NCBI GenBank assembly: GCA_021787655.1
Contig: JAJYLM010000064.1
Span: 1-11,068, forward strand
Direction of reading: 5' to 3'
Source: a bacterium
Lineage (GTDB): Bacteria; JAMCPX01
Length of the DNA: 11,068 nt
Shown here: positions 1-7,202 of the stretch, in pieces
How positions within the stretch are numbered: position 1 is the first letter of the stretch
How the letters are laid out: every line of letters starts with the position of its first letter
Translations under genes and position numbers: made by a program
Notes under the pieces: model-generated
The model's input: only the letters and a program-made list of their open reading frames with translations
The model's database searches: none
Told to the model about the DNA's origin: nothing

Positions 1-200
1 GCCACGACGAAGGCGCTGCCGCCTGCGGCTGTAATATCCCCCGCAACACGTTCGAGGTCAGCCTGTTTCCTGCTGGACAGGACCACCTTGGCCCCGGCTG
101 CTGCAAATGCGCGCGCAATTCCTTCGCCAATGCCCCTGCTCGCGCCCGTGATGAGCGCCACCTTTCCGTCGAGCCTGAATCTGTCGGTTATGTTCGCCAT
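1..200 (-). CDS. Short-chain dehydrogenase/reductase, N-terminal part (cut by window edge)
   Basis: Only the first 66 residues are in the window. The start MANITDRFRLDGKVALITGA leads into the classical SDR dinucleotide-binding motif TGxxxGIG (T18-G25, read as TGASRGIG). A Rossmann beta-alpha-beta pattern follows, with 'VVLSSRK' at about 39-45; an Arg after the second strand often marks NADP preference. The family reduces or oxidises alcohols and ketones. FabG, gluconate 5-dehydrogenase-like and glucose 1-dehydrogenase-like members cannot be told apart from this fragment, and the catalytic Ser-Tyr-Lys lies outside the window. The ATG at 198-200 has a good Shine-Dalgarno AGGAGA (205-210) that overlaps the enolase stop codon, so this gene is probably co-transcribed with and translationally coupled to eno. 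The family call is firm; the substrate is unknown. Confidence 0.88.
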   Translation of the reverse strand, partial: MANITDRFRLDGKVALITGASRGIGEGIARAFAAAGAKVVLSSRKQADLERVAGDITAAGGSAFVV

Positions 201-209
201 GGTATCTCC

Positions 210-1496
210 TTATTTTCCGACGCTGCTCAATGCCTGCAAGCCGGGATACACGGCCCGTGTACCGAGCTCGTATTCAATCTCCAGGAGACGGTTGTATTTC
301 GCAACGCGTTCTCCCCGGGCCGGAGCGCCGGTCTTGATGAACCCGGTGTTCGCAGCCACCGACAGGTCCGCTATGGTCGTATCGTCGGTTTCTCCCGAAC
401 GATGTGAGACGACCGCCGTCCAGCCGTTGGTTTTCACCATGCGTATCGCCTCCATGGTCTCTGTCAGCGTTCCAATCTGGTTGAGCTTGATCAGGACGGA
501 ATTGGCCGCATCCTGTTCTATCGCCTTCCTGATATATTTCGTGTTCGTCACGGTAAGATCATCGGCGACGAGCTGGACTTTCGAACCGAGCCTCTCCTTC
601 AGCTGCACCCATCCGTTCCAGTCGTTTTCGGCAAGCCCGTCTTCGATGCTGATCAACGGGTAGGATTTTATAAGACCTGCGTACAGGTCGATCATTTGAG
701 CGGAGCTGAGGTTCCTGCCTTCATCCTTAAGATGGTATTTGCCGCCGCTGTAGAACTCGCTCGACGCAGGATCCAGTGCAAGGAAGATGTCCTTGCCCGG
801 TTTGTAACCGGCTTTTTCGATAGCCCGGGAAAGGTACTGCAGGGGCTCTTCGTTGTTCTTCAGATTCGGGGCAAACCCTCCTTCATCGCCGATGGACGTG
901 ACGAGTCCCTTGTCTTTCAGGATCGATTTCAGTGTATGGTAGACCTCGACGGATGCCTGCAGGGCCCCGGTGAATGAAGGAAGTCCCGCCGGTACGATCA
1001 TGTATTCCTGGAAGTCCACGTTTGTATCAGCATGCTTGCCGCCGTTCAGTACGTTCAGCATGGGAACAGGCAGGACCGGGGTATCCACGCCGCCCAGATA
1101 TTTGTACAGGGGCATGTTCAGCGCCTTTGCGCCCACCCTCGCAACAGCAAGGGAAACAGCGAGCAGGGCATTTGCACCCAGCTTCGACTTTGTTTCCGTT
1201 CCGTCAAGCTCTGTCATTGTTCTGTCGATCGCTCTCTGGTCGAACGGCTCCATGCCCCGCAGGGCCGGTTTGATCACGTTCTTGATGTTTTTGAGAACCT
1301 TGAGAACGCCCTTGCCCTGATAGCGGTTCTTGTCCCCGTCACGCAGCTCGAGGGCCTCCCGTTCACCGGTCGATGCCCCCGAGGGGACCTTTGCCGTCGT
1401 AAAAACTCCGTTGTCGAGCCGGACCGTTACCTCGACGGTCGGGTTCCCGCGTGAATCCAGTATCTCCAGAGCCAGTACATCTTCAATTTTTACCAT
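210..1496 (-). CDS. eno: Enolase (phosphopyruvate hydratase)
   Basis: Interconverts 2-phosphoglycerate and phosphoenolpyruvate in glycolysis and gluconeogenesis; a cytosolic, Mg-dependent enzyme. At 428 residues it has the usual family length and all expected active-site positions: H155 in GGKHAD, E164, the catalytic E205 in DEGGFAP, metal ligands D242, E285 and D312, the catalytic base K337 in the signature VLIKLNQIGTLTE, SHRSGE at 364-369 and K388. The start is the ATG at 1494-1496, preceded by a strong Shine-Dalgarno AAGGAGG with 5-nt spacing. A TTG five codons upstream lies beside that ribosome site and is unlikely to be used. The gene is 71 bp downstream of mlaD, with no clear intrinsic terminator between, so read-through from the envelope operon is possible. 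No lesions seen. Confidence 0.98.
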   Translation of the reverse strand: MVKIEDVLALEILDSRGNPTVEVTVRLDNGVFTTAKVPSGASTGEREALELRDGDKNRYQGKGVLKVLKNIKNVIKPALRGMEPFDQRAIDRTMTELDGTETKSKLGANALLAVSLAVARVGAKALNMPLYKYLGGVDTPVLPVPMLNVLNGGKHADTNVDFQEYMIVPAGLPSFTGALQASVEVYHTLKSILKDKGLVTSIGDEGGFAPNLKNNEEPLQYLSRAIEKAGYKPGKDIFLALDPASSEFYSGGKYHLKDEGRNLSSAQMIDLYAGLIKSYPLISIEDGLAENDWNGWVQLKERLGSKVQLVADDLTVTNTKYIRKAIEQDAANSVLIKLNQIGTLTETMEAIRMVKTNGWTAVVSHRSGETDDTTIADLSVAANTGFIKTGAPARGERVAKYNRLLEIEYELGTRAVYPGLQALSSVGK

Positions 1497-1501
1497 AGAA
1501 T

Positions 1502-1508
1502 CCTCCTT
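1502..1508 (-). promoter_or_regulatory. Shine-Dalgarno site of eno
   Basis: On the minus strand this reads AAGGAGG, 5 nt before the ATG at 1494-1496. It fixes the eno start, because the alternative in-frame TTG (1509-1511) directly abuts this site and has no ribosome site of its own. Confidence 0.75.
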
Positions 1509-1567
1509 CAATAAATTTACATTTTTATGGTGCCGGGACCCGGACGGAGCATGTCCCGCGATTCTGC

Positions 1568-3046
1568 TTATTTTGTATTCACATAGGTTGTGCTTGCAGC
1601 AAGTCCGAAAATGTTCTTCAGGTCCTGATCGTCGAATTTCAGACCCAGCCCCGCAAACCAGGTACGGACGTTGCTGTTCGCTATATCGGTCATTCCTCCC
1701 GAGAGCAGGAAGTACCGCAGAATGGATATACCGAGCATGGCCTTTAATTCGGGGTAGGGCTTCTCGTTGAAATTGAACATCTCAAGGCTGAGCTGTGCCG
1801 TATCGTTGGGCGAATCTATATCCAGGCCGATACCGCCGCTCGATTCGATGATTCCGCCGCGGAACGTGAAGTAGGAAATACGTTTTGCGATCTCCGCGTT
1901 GATCTTGAGCTGATTGGTGATGTTGTTGGTCACCGTCTGTGTCTGCTGGACCGTACCGGTGTTGACATTGTTCACCGTGGTATAGGTCGTCGAGGTGGAA
2001 GAGTATCCGCCGGGGTCGTCAACGATGCCCAGCAGGTAGTATTTGTCCCATGACGGCTGGAGTCTCAGATCGAGGTAGCTCTTCACGTTGTGATACGCAA
2101 ACTGATACTCTCCGCGGTAGCTGATGATGGTCCTGAACCGGGAAGTTCCGCCGACCATGGAACTCAAGCCGCTGATGGCCTTGGTGACCTGTTGTTCTGT
2201 TTTTTTGTCCGTCAGCAGTTTACCGATGGCGCCCTTGCCTTCCCGCAGGTTGTCCGTTATGACCTGCAGATTGGCGAGGGTCTTGTCCAGTTTTTCGCTC
2301 GCCTGGCTGATGTTCTCCATCGTTTTATTCACGGACTGCTTGTTCTCGGCTATGATTGAATGGAGTTCGTCCGAGATCTGAGCCAGGTTGTTCAGGATGT
2401 CCGGACCTTGCTGTTTGAGCGCATATGCGAAGGTGTTGACCGAGTCAAAGGTCCTGTTCAGGTTCGCATTGGTGTTCGTGACCAGGCGGTCCATGTGCTT
2501 GATGGTCGTGTTGAGGTTGTCGACCACGTCCCTGATATTCTTTTCGCCCCTGGTGCCGCCGAACACATCATTCAAGCTCTGGGTCACGGCCTTGACGTCC
2601 GTGGCGATGCCATTGAGCTTGTTCATGAGTTCTTCAAGGTCAGGAGGAGACTCGGTGAAGATAATCTCTCCCCCGTGGGGGATCACGGCTGCCTGCTGCC
2701 TGCCGGGCACAATCTCGATATACTTTTCTCCGAGCAGGCCTTTGGTCCGTATAACAGCCTTTGCATTTTCCTCTACCTGGACGTTTGGCAGGAGCCGCAG
2801 GGTGACGAGAGCCTTATCGTCATGGAGCTTGATATCCTGGACGTAGCCTATTTTGATACCTGCGATGTAGACCCCGGTCTTTGTGTTCAGACCCTGGGCA
2901 TTGTCGAAAACCGTGGTCAGTGTGTATCCCTGGAGCCTGCCGAATATCGTCCCGCTGCTGATTTGGAAGGTGATCCAGAACAGGAGCAGGAGTACAACGG
3001 CGACGAATATGCCCACCTTGGCATTGGTTGAGATACCCTTGTTCAT
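1568..3046 (-). CDS. mlaD: MlaD-type MCE protein with C-terminal beta-barrel-like domain
   Basis: Substrate-binding and tunnel component of the Mla phospholipid transporter. It has 492 residues, against roughly 180 for E. coli MlaD. Order of parts: short cytoplasmic N-terminus; one membrane helix (about 11-31, VGIFVAVVLLLLFWITF); MCE domain (about 38-116, with VYIAGIKIGYV and TKGLLGEKYIEI typical of the family); a long polar, mostly helical region (about 135-300) rich in Asn, Leu, Lys and Gln; then about 303-485 with alternating polar and hydrophobic strands (RTIISYRGEYQF, YLDLRLQPSW, YFTFRGGII, AQLSLEMFNF, TWFAGLGLKF). I read this last part as an outer-membrane beta-barrel. Veillonella parvula MlaD is reported to have this architecture, bridging both membranes. 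The protein does not end in the classical terminal Phe/Trp: the last strand is followed by a tail ending YVNTK. It starts 1 nt after the mlaF stop (TAACATG). MCE call firm; barrel is inferred from pattern. Confidence 0.92.
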   Translation of the reverse strand: MNKGISTNAKVGIFVAVVLLLLFWITFQISSGTIFGRLQGYTLTTVFDNAQGLNTKTGVYIAGIKIGYVQDIKLHDDKALVTLRLLPNVQVEENAKAVIRTKGLLGEKYIEIVPGRQQAAVIPHGGEIIFTESPPDLEELMNKLNGIATDVKAVTQSLNDVFGGTRGEKNIRDVVDNLNTTIKHMDRLVTNTNANLNRTFDSVNTFAYALKQQGPDILNNLAQISDELHSIIAENKQSVNKTMENISQASEKLDKTLANLQVITDNLREGKGAIGKLLTDKKTEQQVTKAISGLSSMVGGTSRFRTIISYRGEYQFAYHNVKSYLDLRLQPSWDKYYLLGIVDDPGGYSSTSTTYTTVNNVNTGTVQQTQTVTNNITNQLKINAEIAKRISYFTFRGGIIESSGGIGLDIDSPNDTAQLSLEMFNFNEKPYPELKAMLGISILRYFLLSGGMTDIANSNVRTWFAGLGLKFDDQDLKNIFGLAASTTYVNTK

Positions 3047-3047
3047 G

Positions 3048-3800
3048 TTACGCCTCTACTTGCAGCGGTCCTTCCGCCCTGCGTTCGAGAAACTGCCTGA
3101 CGATCGGATCTTTTGTGTTTCTGAAATCATCAGGACTACCATATAAAACAACTTTGCCTTTGTAAAGCATTGCTATCCAGTGTGCTATCTTGAATGTGCC
3201 TGCAATATCGTGGCTGATCACGATGCTGGTGACGCCAAGACGCCGCTGGGTATTCAGAATAAGGTTGTCGATGGTGTCGCTCATCACGGGATCAAGCCCG
3301 GTTGTCGGTTCATCGAAGATCAGGACCTTGGGATCCAGGGCGATCGCACGCGCAAGACCGACGCGTTTCTTCATGCCGCCGCTCAGTTCTGCAGGGTACA
3401 GCGGCTCAACGCCCTTGAGTCCGACAATGGCAAGTTTTTCCCGGACGATCTCCCGTATCTTGCTGTCTGGAAGGTCCGTATGCTCGATCAGCGGGAAAGC
3501 AACATTTTCACCGACAGTCATTGAATCGAACAGTGCCGCGCTCTGAAAGAGGACGCCGAAATTCTTGAGCAATGCGGAAAAATCCCGGTGTCTGAGGCGG
3601 GTTGCATCGACGCCGTTGACGACGATCTGTCCGGCATCAGGCCGTAACAGGCCGATGATGTGCTTGATGAGGACGCTTTTGCCGCACCCGGTCTGACCGA
3701 TGATGACAGTCGTCTTGCCGTCCTCGATGGTCAGGTCGATGCCGTTGAGGACGACATTGCTGCCGAATGATTTTTTCAGTCCCTTGATATCGATCTGCAT
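3048..3800 (-). CDS. mlaF: Mla phospholipid ABC transporter, ATP-binding protein
   Basis: Cytoplasmic ATPase that drives lipid movement through MlaE/MlaD. It has 250 residues and a complete nucleotide-binding domain: Walker A GQTGCGKS (35-42), Q-loop Q86 in VLFQ, ABC signature LSGGM (139-143) followed by KKR as is usual in MCE-associated ATPases, Walker B VLIFDE (159-164) with catalytic E164, D-loop GLDP, and switch H197 in ISHD. The short C-terminal tail (about 225-250) corresponds to the region that contacts the partner monomer in E. coli MlaF. The ATG at 3798-3800 lies 2 nt after the mlaE stop (TGATTATG), and the stop is 1 nt before mlaD, so the three are translated as a coupled unit. The homologous Mkl/Ttg2A ATPases of other MCE systems look alike, but the flanking mlaE and mlaD support this name. 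Confidence 0.96.
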   Translation of the reverse strand: MQIDIKGLKKSFGSNVVLNGIDLTIEDGKTTVIIGQTGCGKSVLIKHIIGLLRPDAGQIVVNGVDATRLRHRDFSALLKNFGVLFQSAALFDSMTVGENVAFPLIEHTDLPDSKIREIVREKLAIVGLKGVEPLYPAELSGGMKKRVGLARAIALDPKVLIFDEPTTGLDPVMSDTIDNLILNTQRRLGVTSIVISHDIAGTFKIAHWIAMLYKGKVVLYGSPDDFRNTKDPIVRQFLERRAEGPLQVEA

Positions 3801-3802
3801 AA

Positions 3803-4585
3803 TCAGAACAACAGTGCTGTCAGAAAATAGTCGGCAATGAGAATGGACACGGATGATATGACCACGGCCTGGGTGGCTGCCTTTCCGACCCCCTCTGCGC
3901 CTTTCTCCGCAAAGTACCCTTTATAGCATCCAACGACAGCGATAATGGCTCCGAAAACAGCGGCCTTCAGGAGACCTATGTAGATATCTTTCAGATCGAC
4001 CATGTAGATCGTATCGTTGATAAACCGCTGGCCGTTCAATCCGAGCAGGAAGACGGCCATGAAATAACTCCCGATAATGCCGACAAAGTCGAACAGCACG
4101 GTCAGCATGGGAAGCATGATGATGGCAGACAGGACCCGTGGTGTAATGAGATACTGCACCGGGTTGATGCTCATGGTGGAAAGGGCATCTATTTGTTCTG
4201 TTACCTTCATGGTGCCGAGCTCTGCCGCCATTGCCGAACCAACCCTCCCGGTCACCATGAGACCGGTGAGAACGGGACCGAGCTCCCGGGCAAGAGACAG
4301 GGCCACGGACGGTCCAATCAGGTTTTCTGCACCGAACAGCCTGAACGCATAGGACGTCTGGAGCGCAAAGACCATGCCGGTGAATGCGCCGGTCAGTATG
4401 ACGATAAAACTGGATTCGACGCCGATGAATTCCATCTGTTTGAAAAACAGCCTTACCCTGAACGGAGGTTTGAAGACGAGCACGATCGATTGGATAAAGG
4501 TTGAGAATATCCCGCCCAATTCCTCGAGCAGCGCGGTAAACCGCCTGCCGATATACTCAAAAGGGGCGAGTGGATGAACAGTCAT
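3803..4585 (-). CDS. mlaE: Mla phospholipid ABC transporter, permease
   Basis: Inner-membrane permease of the Mla lipid transporter; two copies are expected to sit under the MlaD ring. It has 260 residues, the usual length. Visible features are an N-terminal amphipathic segment (about 10-55), then several hydrophobic helices (about 58-78, 95-120, 147-182, 203-220, 238-258). The conserved family segment GAFTGMVFALQ is at 66-76, and the stretch around ARELGPVLTGLMVTGRVGSA (99-118) runs into the coupling region AELGTMKVTEQIDALSTM (121-138). The terminal EGVGKAATQAVV pattern is typical of MlaE/YrbE. It starts at the ATG at 4583-4585, 1 nt beyond the alr stop, and is followed by mlaF after 2 nt. 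No defects seen. Confidence 0.96.
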   Translation of the reverse strand: MTVHPLAPFEYIGRRFTALLEELGGIFSTFIQSIVLVFKPPFRVRLFFKQMEFIGVESSFIVILTGAFTGMVFALQTSYAFRLFGAENLIGPSVALSLARELGPVLTGLMVTGRVGSAMAAELGTMKVTEQIDALSTMSINPVQYLITPRVLSAIIMLPMLTVLFDFVGIIGSYFMAVFLLGLNGQRFINDTIYMVDLKDIYIGLLKAAVFGAIIAVVGCYKGYFAEKGAEGVGKAATQAVVISSVSILIADYFLTALLF

Positions 4586-4586
4586 G

Positions 4587-5678
4587 TTATTCGTAGATCC
4601 TTTTCAGGCGCGTACCCATGCTGCACAACAGCTCATAGCTTATGGTGGAGCCGAGTGTTGCCACCGTATCCGCTCCGATGCGCTGCGAATCGTCCTGTCC
4701 CATGATAAGGACCTCATCGCCGACGCGTGCAGGGACGTTGTGCATGTCTATCATTATATGGTTCATGGTGACCCTTCCTATACTGTATACCTTTTTGCCG
4801 TTTATGCCAACAAACGCCTTATTGGAAAGCGAACGCAGATACCCGTCTGCATAGCCGACGGGAATAACACCGACCGTCGTGTTTTTCTTCAGCCGGTACG
4901 TCCTGCCGTAACTGATGCTGTATCCCTTTTTCAGGGTCTTTACCGAGATCAACCGGGAGAAAACGCTCAGAACAGGTTTCAGGTCTTTCTGGCCGTATCC
5001 GTACAGGCTGATGCCCGAACGCACCATGTCAAATACAGCTCCGGGATAATGGAAAAAGGTGTCCGTGTTTGCTGCGTGCGCGATCAGCTTCTTCGACAAT
5101 GCGGTCTCAAGGAATTGCCTGACTGCCTGAAACCTCTGGATCTGGATCGTGGTAAACGGCCGGGAATCACGGGGAGCGGACAGATGGGTAGCAACACCGG
5201 TGATGTTGAGTCGTTTCATGCCCCTGAGGGCCTTGCCGAGAGTCCCGATATCATCGTAAACGAAGCCCAGCCTTCCCATACCCGTATCGATTTTCAGGTG
5301 AAGCGCCGGAGAAAGGTTTCGTGTACCCACTGCCCTGTTCAGAAGTTCGATCTGTGCAGTGCTGTACACAAGGGGGGTAAGGCTGTTATCGATCAGCAGC
5401 GCTTCTTCGCCGCGCTGAAACCCGGAAAGGATGTAGATGGGTGCAGTGATGCCGGCCTGTCTGAGGACGATGCCTTCATCGACGAATGCCACGCCGAAAC
5501 CGTCGATGCCCCCCTGTTCCAGTGTTTTCGATACCGGGACAAGCCCATGACCGTAGGCGTCTGACTTTACGACTGCCATAACACGTGTGCCCTGCCTTAG
5601 TGTCCTCCGGATCACGCCAAGGTTATGCTGAAGGTTCTTGAGGGAGATTCTTGCGTACGTATAAGGATTGTTTATCAT
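4587..5678 (-). CDS. alr: Alanine racemase
   Basis: PLP-dependent cytosolic enzyme that converts L-alanine to D-alanine for peptidoglycan. With the chosen start it has 363 residues, a normal length. K38 in VVKSDAYGHG is the PLP lysine. R136 lies in KIDTGMGRLGF, the catalytic Tyr is Y257 in SYGRTY, and GYADGY (275-280) and the C-terminal SYELLC/GTRLKRIY are family hallmarks. The common 'GRVCMDQ' stretch reads GRVTMNH here, a Cys-to-Thr and Asp-to-Asn change next to the substrate pocket. The start at 5678 gives an ATGA overlap with the stop of the upstream envC-like gene and brings the protein to the usual family N-terminus. An ATG at 5688-5690 (four extra residues) is possible; neither has a strong ribosome site. 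It is followed by mlaE after 1 nt, so it belongs to the envelope operon. Confidence 0.96.
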   Translation of the reverse strand: MINNPYTYARISLKNLQHNLGVIRRTLRQGTRVMAVVKSDAYGHGLVPVSKTLEQGGIDGFGVAFVDEGIVLRQAGITAPIYILSGFQRGEEALLIDNSLTPLVYSTAQIELLNRAVGTRNLSPALHLKIDTGMGRLGFVYDDIGTLGKALRGMKRLNITGVATHLSAPRDSRPFTTIQIQRFQAVRQFLETALSKKLIAHAANTDTFFHYPGAVFDMVRSGISLYGYGQKDLKPVLSVFSRLISVKTLKKGYSISYGRTYRLKKNTTVGVIPVGYADGYLRSLSNKAFVGINGKKVYSIGRVTMNHIMIDMHNVPARVGDEVLIMGQDDSQRIGADTVATLGSTISYELLCSMGTRLKRIYE

Positions 5679-6805
5679 CGCCTGAACCATTCCCCGGGGT
5701 TGAGCGGTGTTTCACCGTGCCGGAGTTCGAAGTACAGGGTAATGTCCTTCCCAATGCCGGCGTCTCCGACCGTACCTATCATCTGTCCGGCCTGCACATT
5801 TTCGCCGACCGTTGAATCGGTAGTTCCGATGTGCGCATAGATGGTAAAATAATGGTTTCCGTGATCCAGAATAATGGTATTCCCGTAACCCTTGAGCCAT
5901 TCGGACCATACGACAACGCCCGTGTATACCGCTTTGACCTGGGCGTCGGGGTTGACACGGAACAGCACGCCTTTTGAATCGATGATGCTGTTGGTCGTCC
6001 TGCCAAAGATATCGTCCATCGTTCCCTGAACCGGAAACGGAAGTTTGCCTTTCATGGCGGCAAAACCTGTTTTGATGACCGGAGTACTTTCGAGGGACTT
6101 CAGCGCGTGCTGTAATTTCTCCTCGGAATTCTGCAATTCAAGCAGAACCCTCCTCGTTGCCTGGGTACTGTCACGAATTGATGCAAGTACCCGGGTTTTC
6201 TGCGACCGCGCCTTCATGAGGTCGGTCTGTTGTTTGTTCAGATTGTCCATAACCGTATCGAGATTGTTCTTTTGCTGTGCATAGCTCCTGTGTTCCTGAA
6301 CAAGGGCGTTCTTTTTGGCAAGGAAGCTTGCTTCCTGCTGTTCATCGTGCTGGATAATATATCCCATGAACGTATAACGTTTTTCCATGTCGACAGGGGA
6401 ATCCGCAGCCAGCATGATCTGAAGGTAGCCTGTCTGGTGCAATTTAAAATTTGCGACCATCCGTTTGTCGATCAGTGCCTGCTGTGCTGTTATGCTTGCT
6501 GTCAGTGAATCGATACTTTTTTGCGTCGTGCCGAGAGCTTTCAGAAGGTTTTGTTTCTGGACATTCAGACCATTGATTGTTGTTTCCAGTCCTGCATTCT
6601 TGCGGTCCAGTGCATCGATCTCATCGAGCAGGGCTGCGGCCTTTTTCCGGGAGATTTTGATTTCTTCTTTTTTTTCTTGAATGCGCTTCTTGATCTGGGT
6701 CAAACGGTGTTTAACGTGTCTCGGAGAAGTTCTTTTTTCTGGTTTACAGTATCCGGAAGGGGCGAGGAGGACAATGAGGAGAATTGTCAGCAGGAGTTTA
6801 TGCAT
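5675..6805 (-). CDS. envC: EnvC-like murein hydrolase activator (degenerate LytM/M23 domain)
   Basis: Probably a periplasmic activator of N-acetylmuramoyl-L-alanine amidases during cell separation. It has 376 residues: signal peptide about 1-20 (MHKLLLTILLIVLLAPSGYC), a long coiled coil (about 30-240, rich in K, E, Q and L), then a LytM domain (about 255-376). Zinc-binding residues of active M23 enzymes are missing: the HxxxD region reads DSKGVLFRV (276-284), and the final HxH reads T356-L-Y358 in ITLYFELRHG. E. coli EnvC has the same kind of substitution (SLYFEIRRQG) and the same 'NPxxW' ending, so I infer an activator, not an enzyme. The ATG at 6803-6805 opens the signal peptide but has no obvious Shine-Dalgarno. 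The frame is open for 35 more codons into glnB, but those residues do not look like EnvC. Its stop overlaps the alr start (ATGA). Confidence 0.88.
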   Translation of the reverse strand: MHKLLLTILLIVLLAPSGYCKPEKRTSPRHVKHRLTQIKKRIQEKKEEIKISRKKAAALLDEIDALDRKNAGLETTINGLNVQKQNLLKALGTTQKSIDSLTASITAQQALIDKRMVANFKLHQTGYLQIMLAADSPVDMEKRYTFMGYIIQHDEQQEASFLAKKNALVQEHRSYAQQKNNLDTVMDNLNKQQTDLMKARSQKTRVLASIRDSTQATRRVLLELQNSEEKLQHALKSLESTPVIKTGFAAMKGKLPFPVQGTMDDIFGRTTNSIIDSKGVLFRVNPDAQVKAVYTGVVVWSEWLKGYGNTIILDHGNHYFTIYAHIGTTDSTVGENVQAGQMIGTVGDAGIGKDITLYFELRHGETPLNPGEWFRR

Positions 6806-6823
6806 GATAGGGCGTTGTTTCTG

Positions 6824-6844
6824 AATTCCCGGGACGCGGGAATT
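6824..6844. repeat. Perfect 8-bp inverted repeat between glnB and the envC-like gene
   Basis: Arms AATTCCCG (6824-6831) and CGGGAATT (6837-6844) are separated by 5 nt. Neither strand shows a T-run after it, so it is not a standard terminator. It overlaps a perfect TATAAT on the minus strand (6842-6847) and would cover the expected transcription start, a layout typical of a repressor operator. Its function is inferred. Confidence 0.6.
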
Positions 6845-6847
6845 ATA
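6842..6847 (-). promoter_or_regulatory. Candidate -10 box for the envC-alr-mlaEFD operon
   Basis: Minus strand reads TATAAT, an exact sigma70 -10 consensus, in the 16-bp-wide space just after the glnB stop. The expected start of transcription would be near 6835, about 30 nt before the envC-like ATG. No good -35 lies 16-18 bp upstream, and there is no extended -10 TG, so it would be weak or activator-dependent unless another sigma factor is used. Confidence 0.35.
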
Positions 6848-6860
6848 GAAAACCCCATGA

Positions 6861-7202
6861 CTATATTGCGTTCTCTCCGGTTTCTCCGGTTCTGATTCTG
6901 ACCGCTTCATCGACGGGCGTTACGAAGATCTTGCCGTCTCCGATCTTGCCTGTCTTTGCACTTTGCTTGACAGCCTCTACGACCTTGCTGACAAGCTCTT
7001 CAGGGATCACAACCTCAAGTTTAATCTTCGGGAGGAAATCGACCACATACTCGGCACCCCGGTAGAGGTCCGTGTGCCCCTTTTGTCTGCCAAAGCCTTT
7101 AACCTCGCTGACCGTCAGTCCCTGTATGCCTATTTCCCCGAGTGCTTCTTTGACCTCATCAAGCTTGAATGGTTTTATTATAGCCTCAATTTTTTTCAGC
7201 AT
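6861..7202 (-). CDS. glnB: Nitrogen regulatory protein PII
   Basis: Small cytosolic trimeric signal protein that senses ATP/ADP and 2-oxoglutarate and reports nitrogen and carbon status to partner proteins. It has 113 residues, very close in sequence to E. coli GlnB. The T-loop reads GFGRQKGHTDLYRGAEYVVDF with the uridylylation tyrosine Y52 (Y51 in E. coli numbering, as there is one extra residue at position 2). The B-loop TGKIGDGKIFV lies at about 84-94 and the C-loop RIRTGE near 102-107. It starts at ATG 7200-7202 after an AGAGGT ribosome site. There is no amtB or glnA beside it in this window, so GlnB cannot be separated from GlnK by context; the sequence favours GlnB. It sits 53 bp downstream of rlmE and 55 bp upstream of the envC-like gene. 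Confidence 0.95.
   Translation of the reverse strand: MLKKIEAIIKPFKLDEVKEALGEIGIQGLTVSEVKGFGRQKGHTDLYRGAEYVVDFLPKIKLEVVIPEELVSKVVEAVKQSAKTGKIGDGKIFVTPVDEAVRIRTGETGENAI

Noticed and set aside
1534..1558. A hairpin (CGGGAC/GTCCCG arms, 13-nt loop) between mlaD and eno as a terminator
   Set aside because: The arms are only 6 bp and no T-run follows on the minus strand, so termination before eno cannot be supported.
2360..3031. Plus-strand open frame (223 codons) opposite mlaD
   Set aside because: It lies fully inside mlaD in antisense, with no family pattern.
4584..5564. A long plus-strand open frame (326 codons) opposite alr
   Set aside because: It is antisense to a clear alanine racemase, has a low-quality composition rich in Cys, His and Arg, and shows no recognisable motif or ribosome site. 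It is a shadow of alr codon use.
6806..6910. A 35-codon N-terminal extension of the EnvC-like protein into glnB
   Set aside because: The extension is charged and unlike a leader, overlaps the glnB end, and would bury the clear signal peptide that starts at the ATG at 6805.
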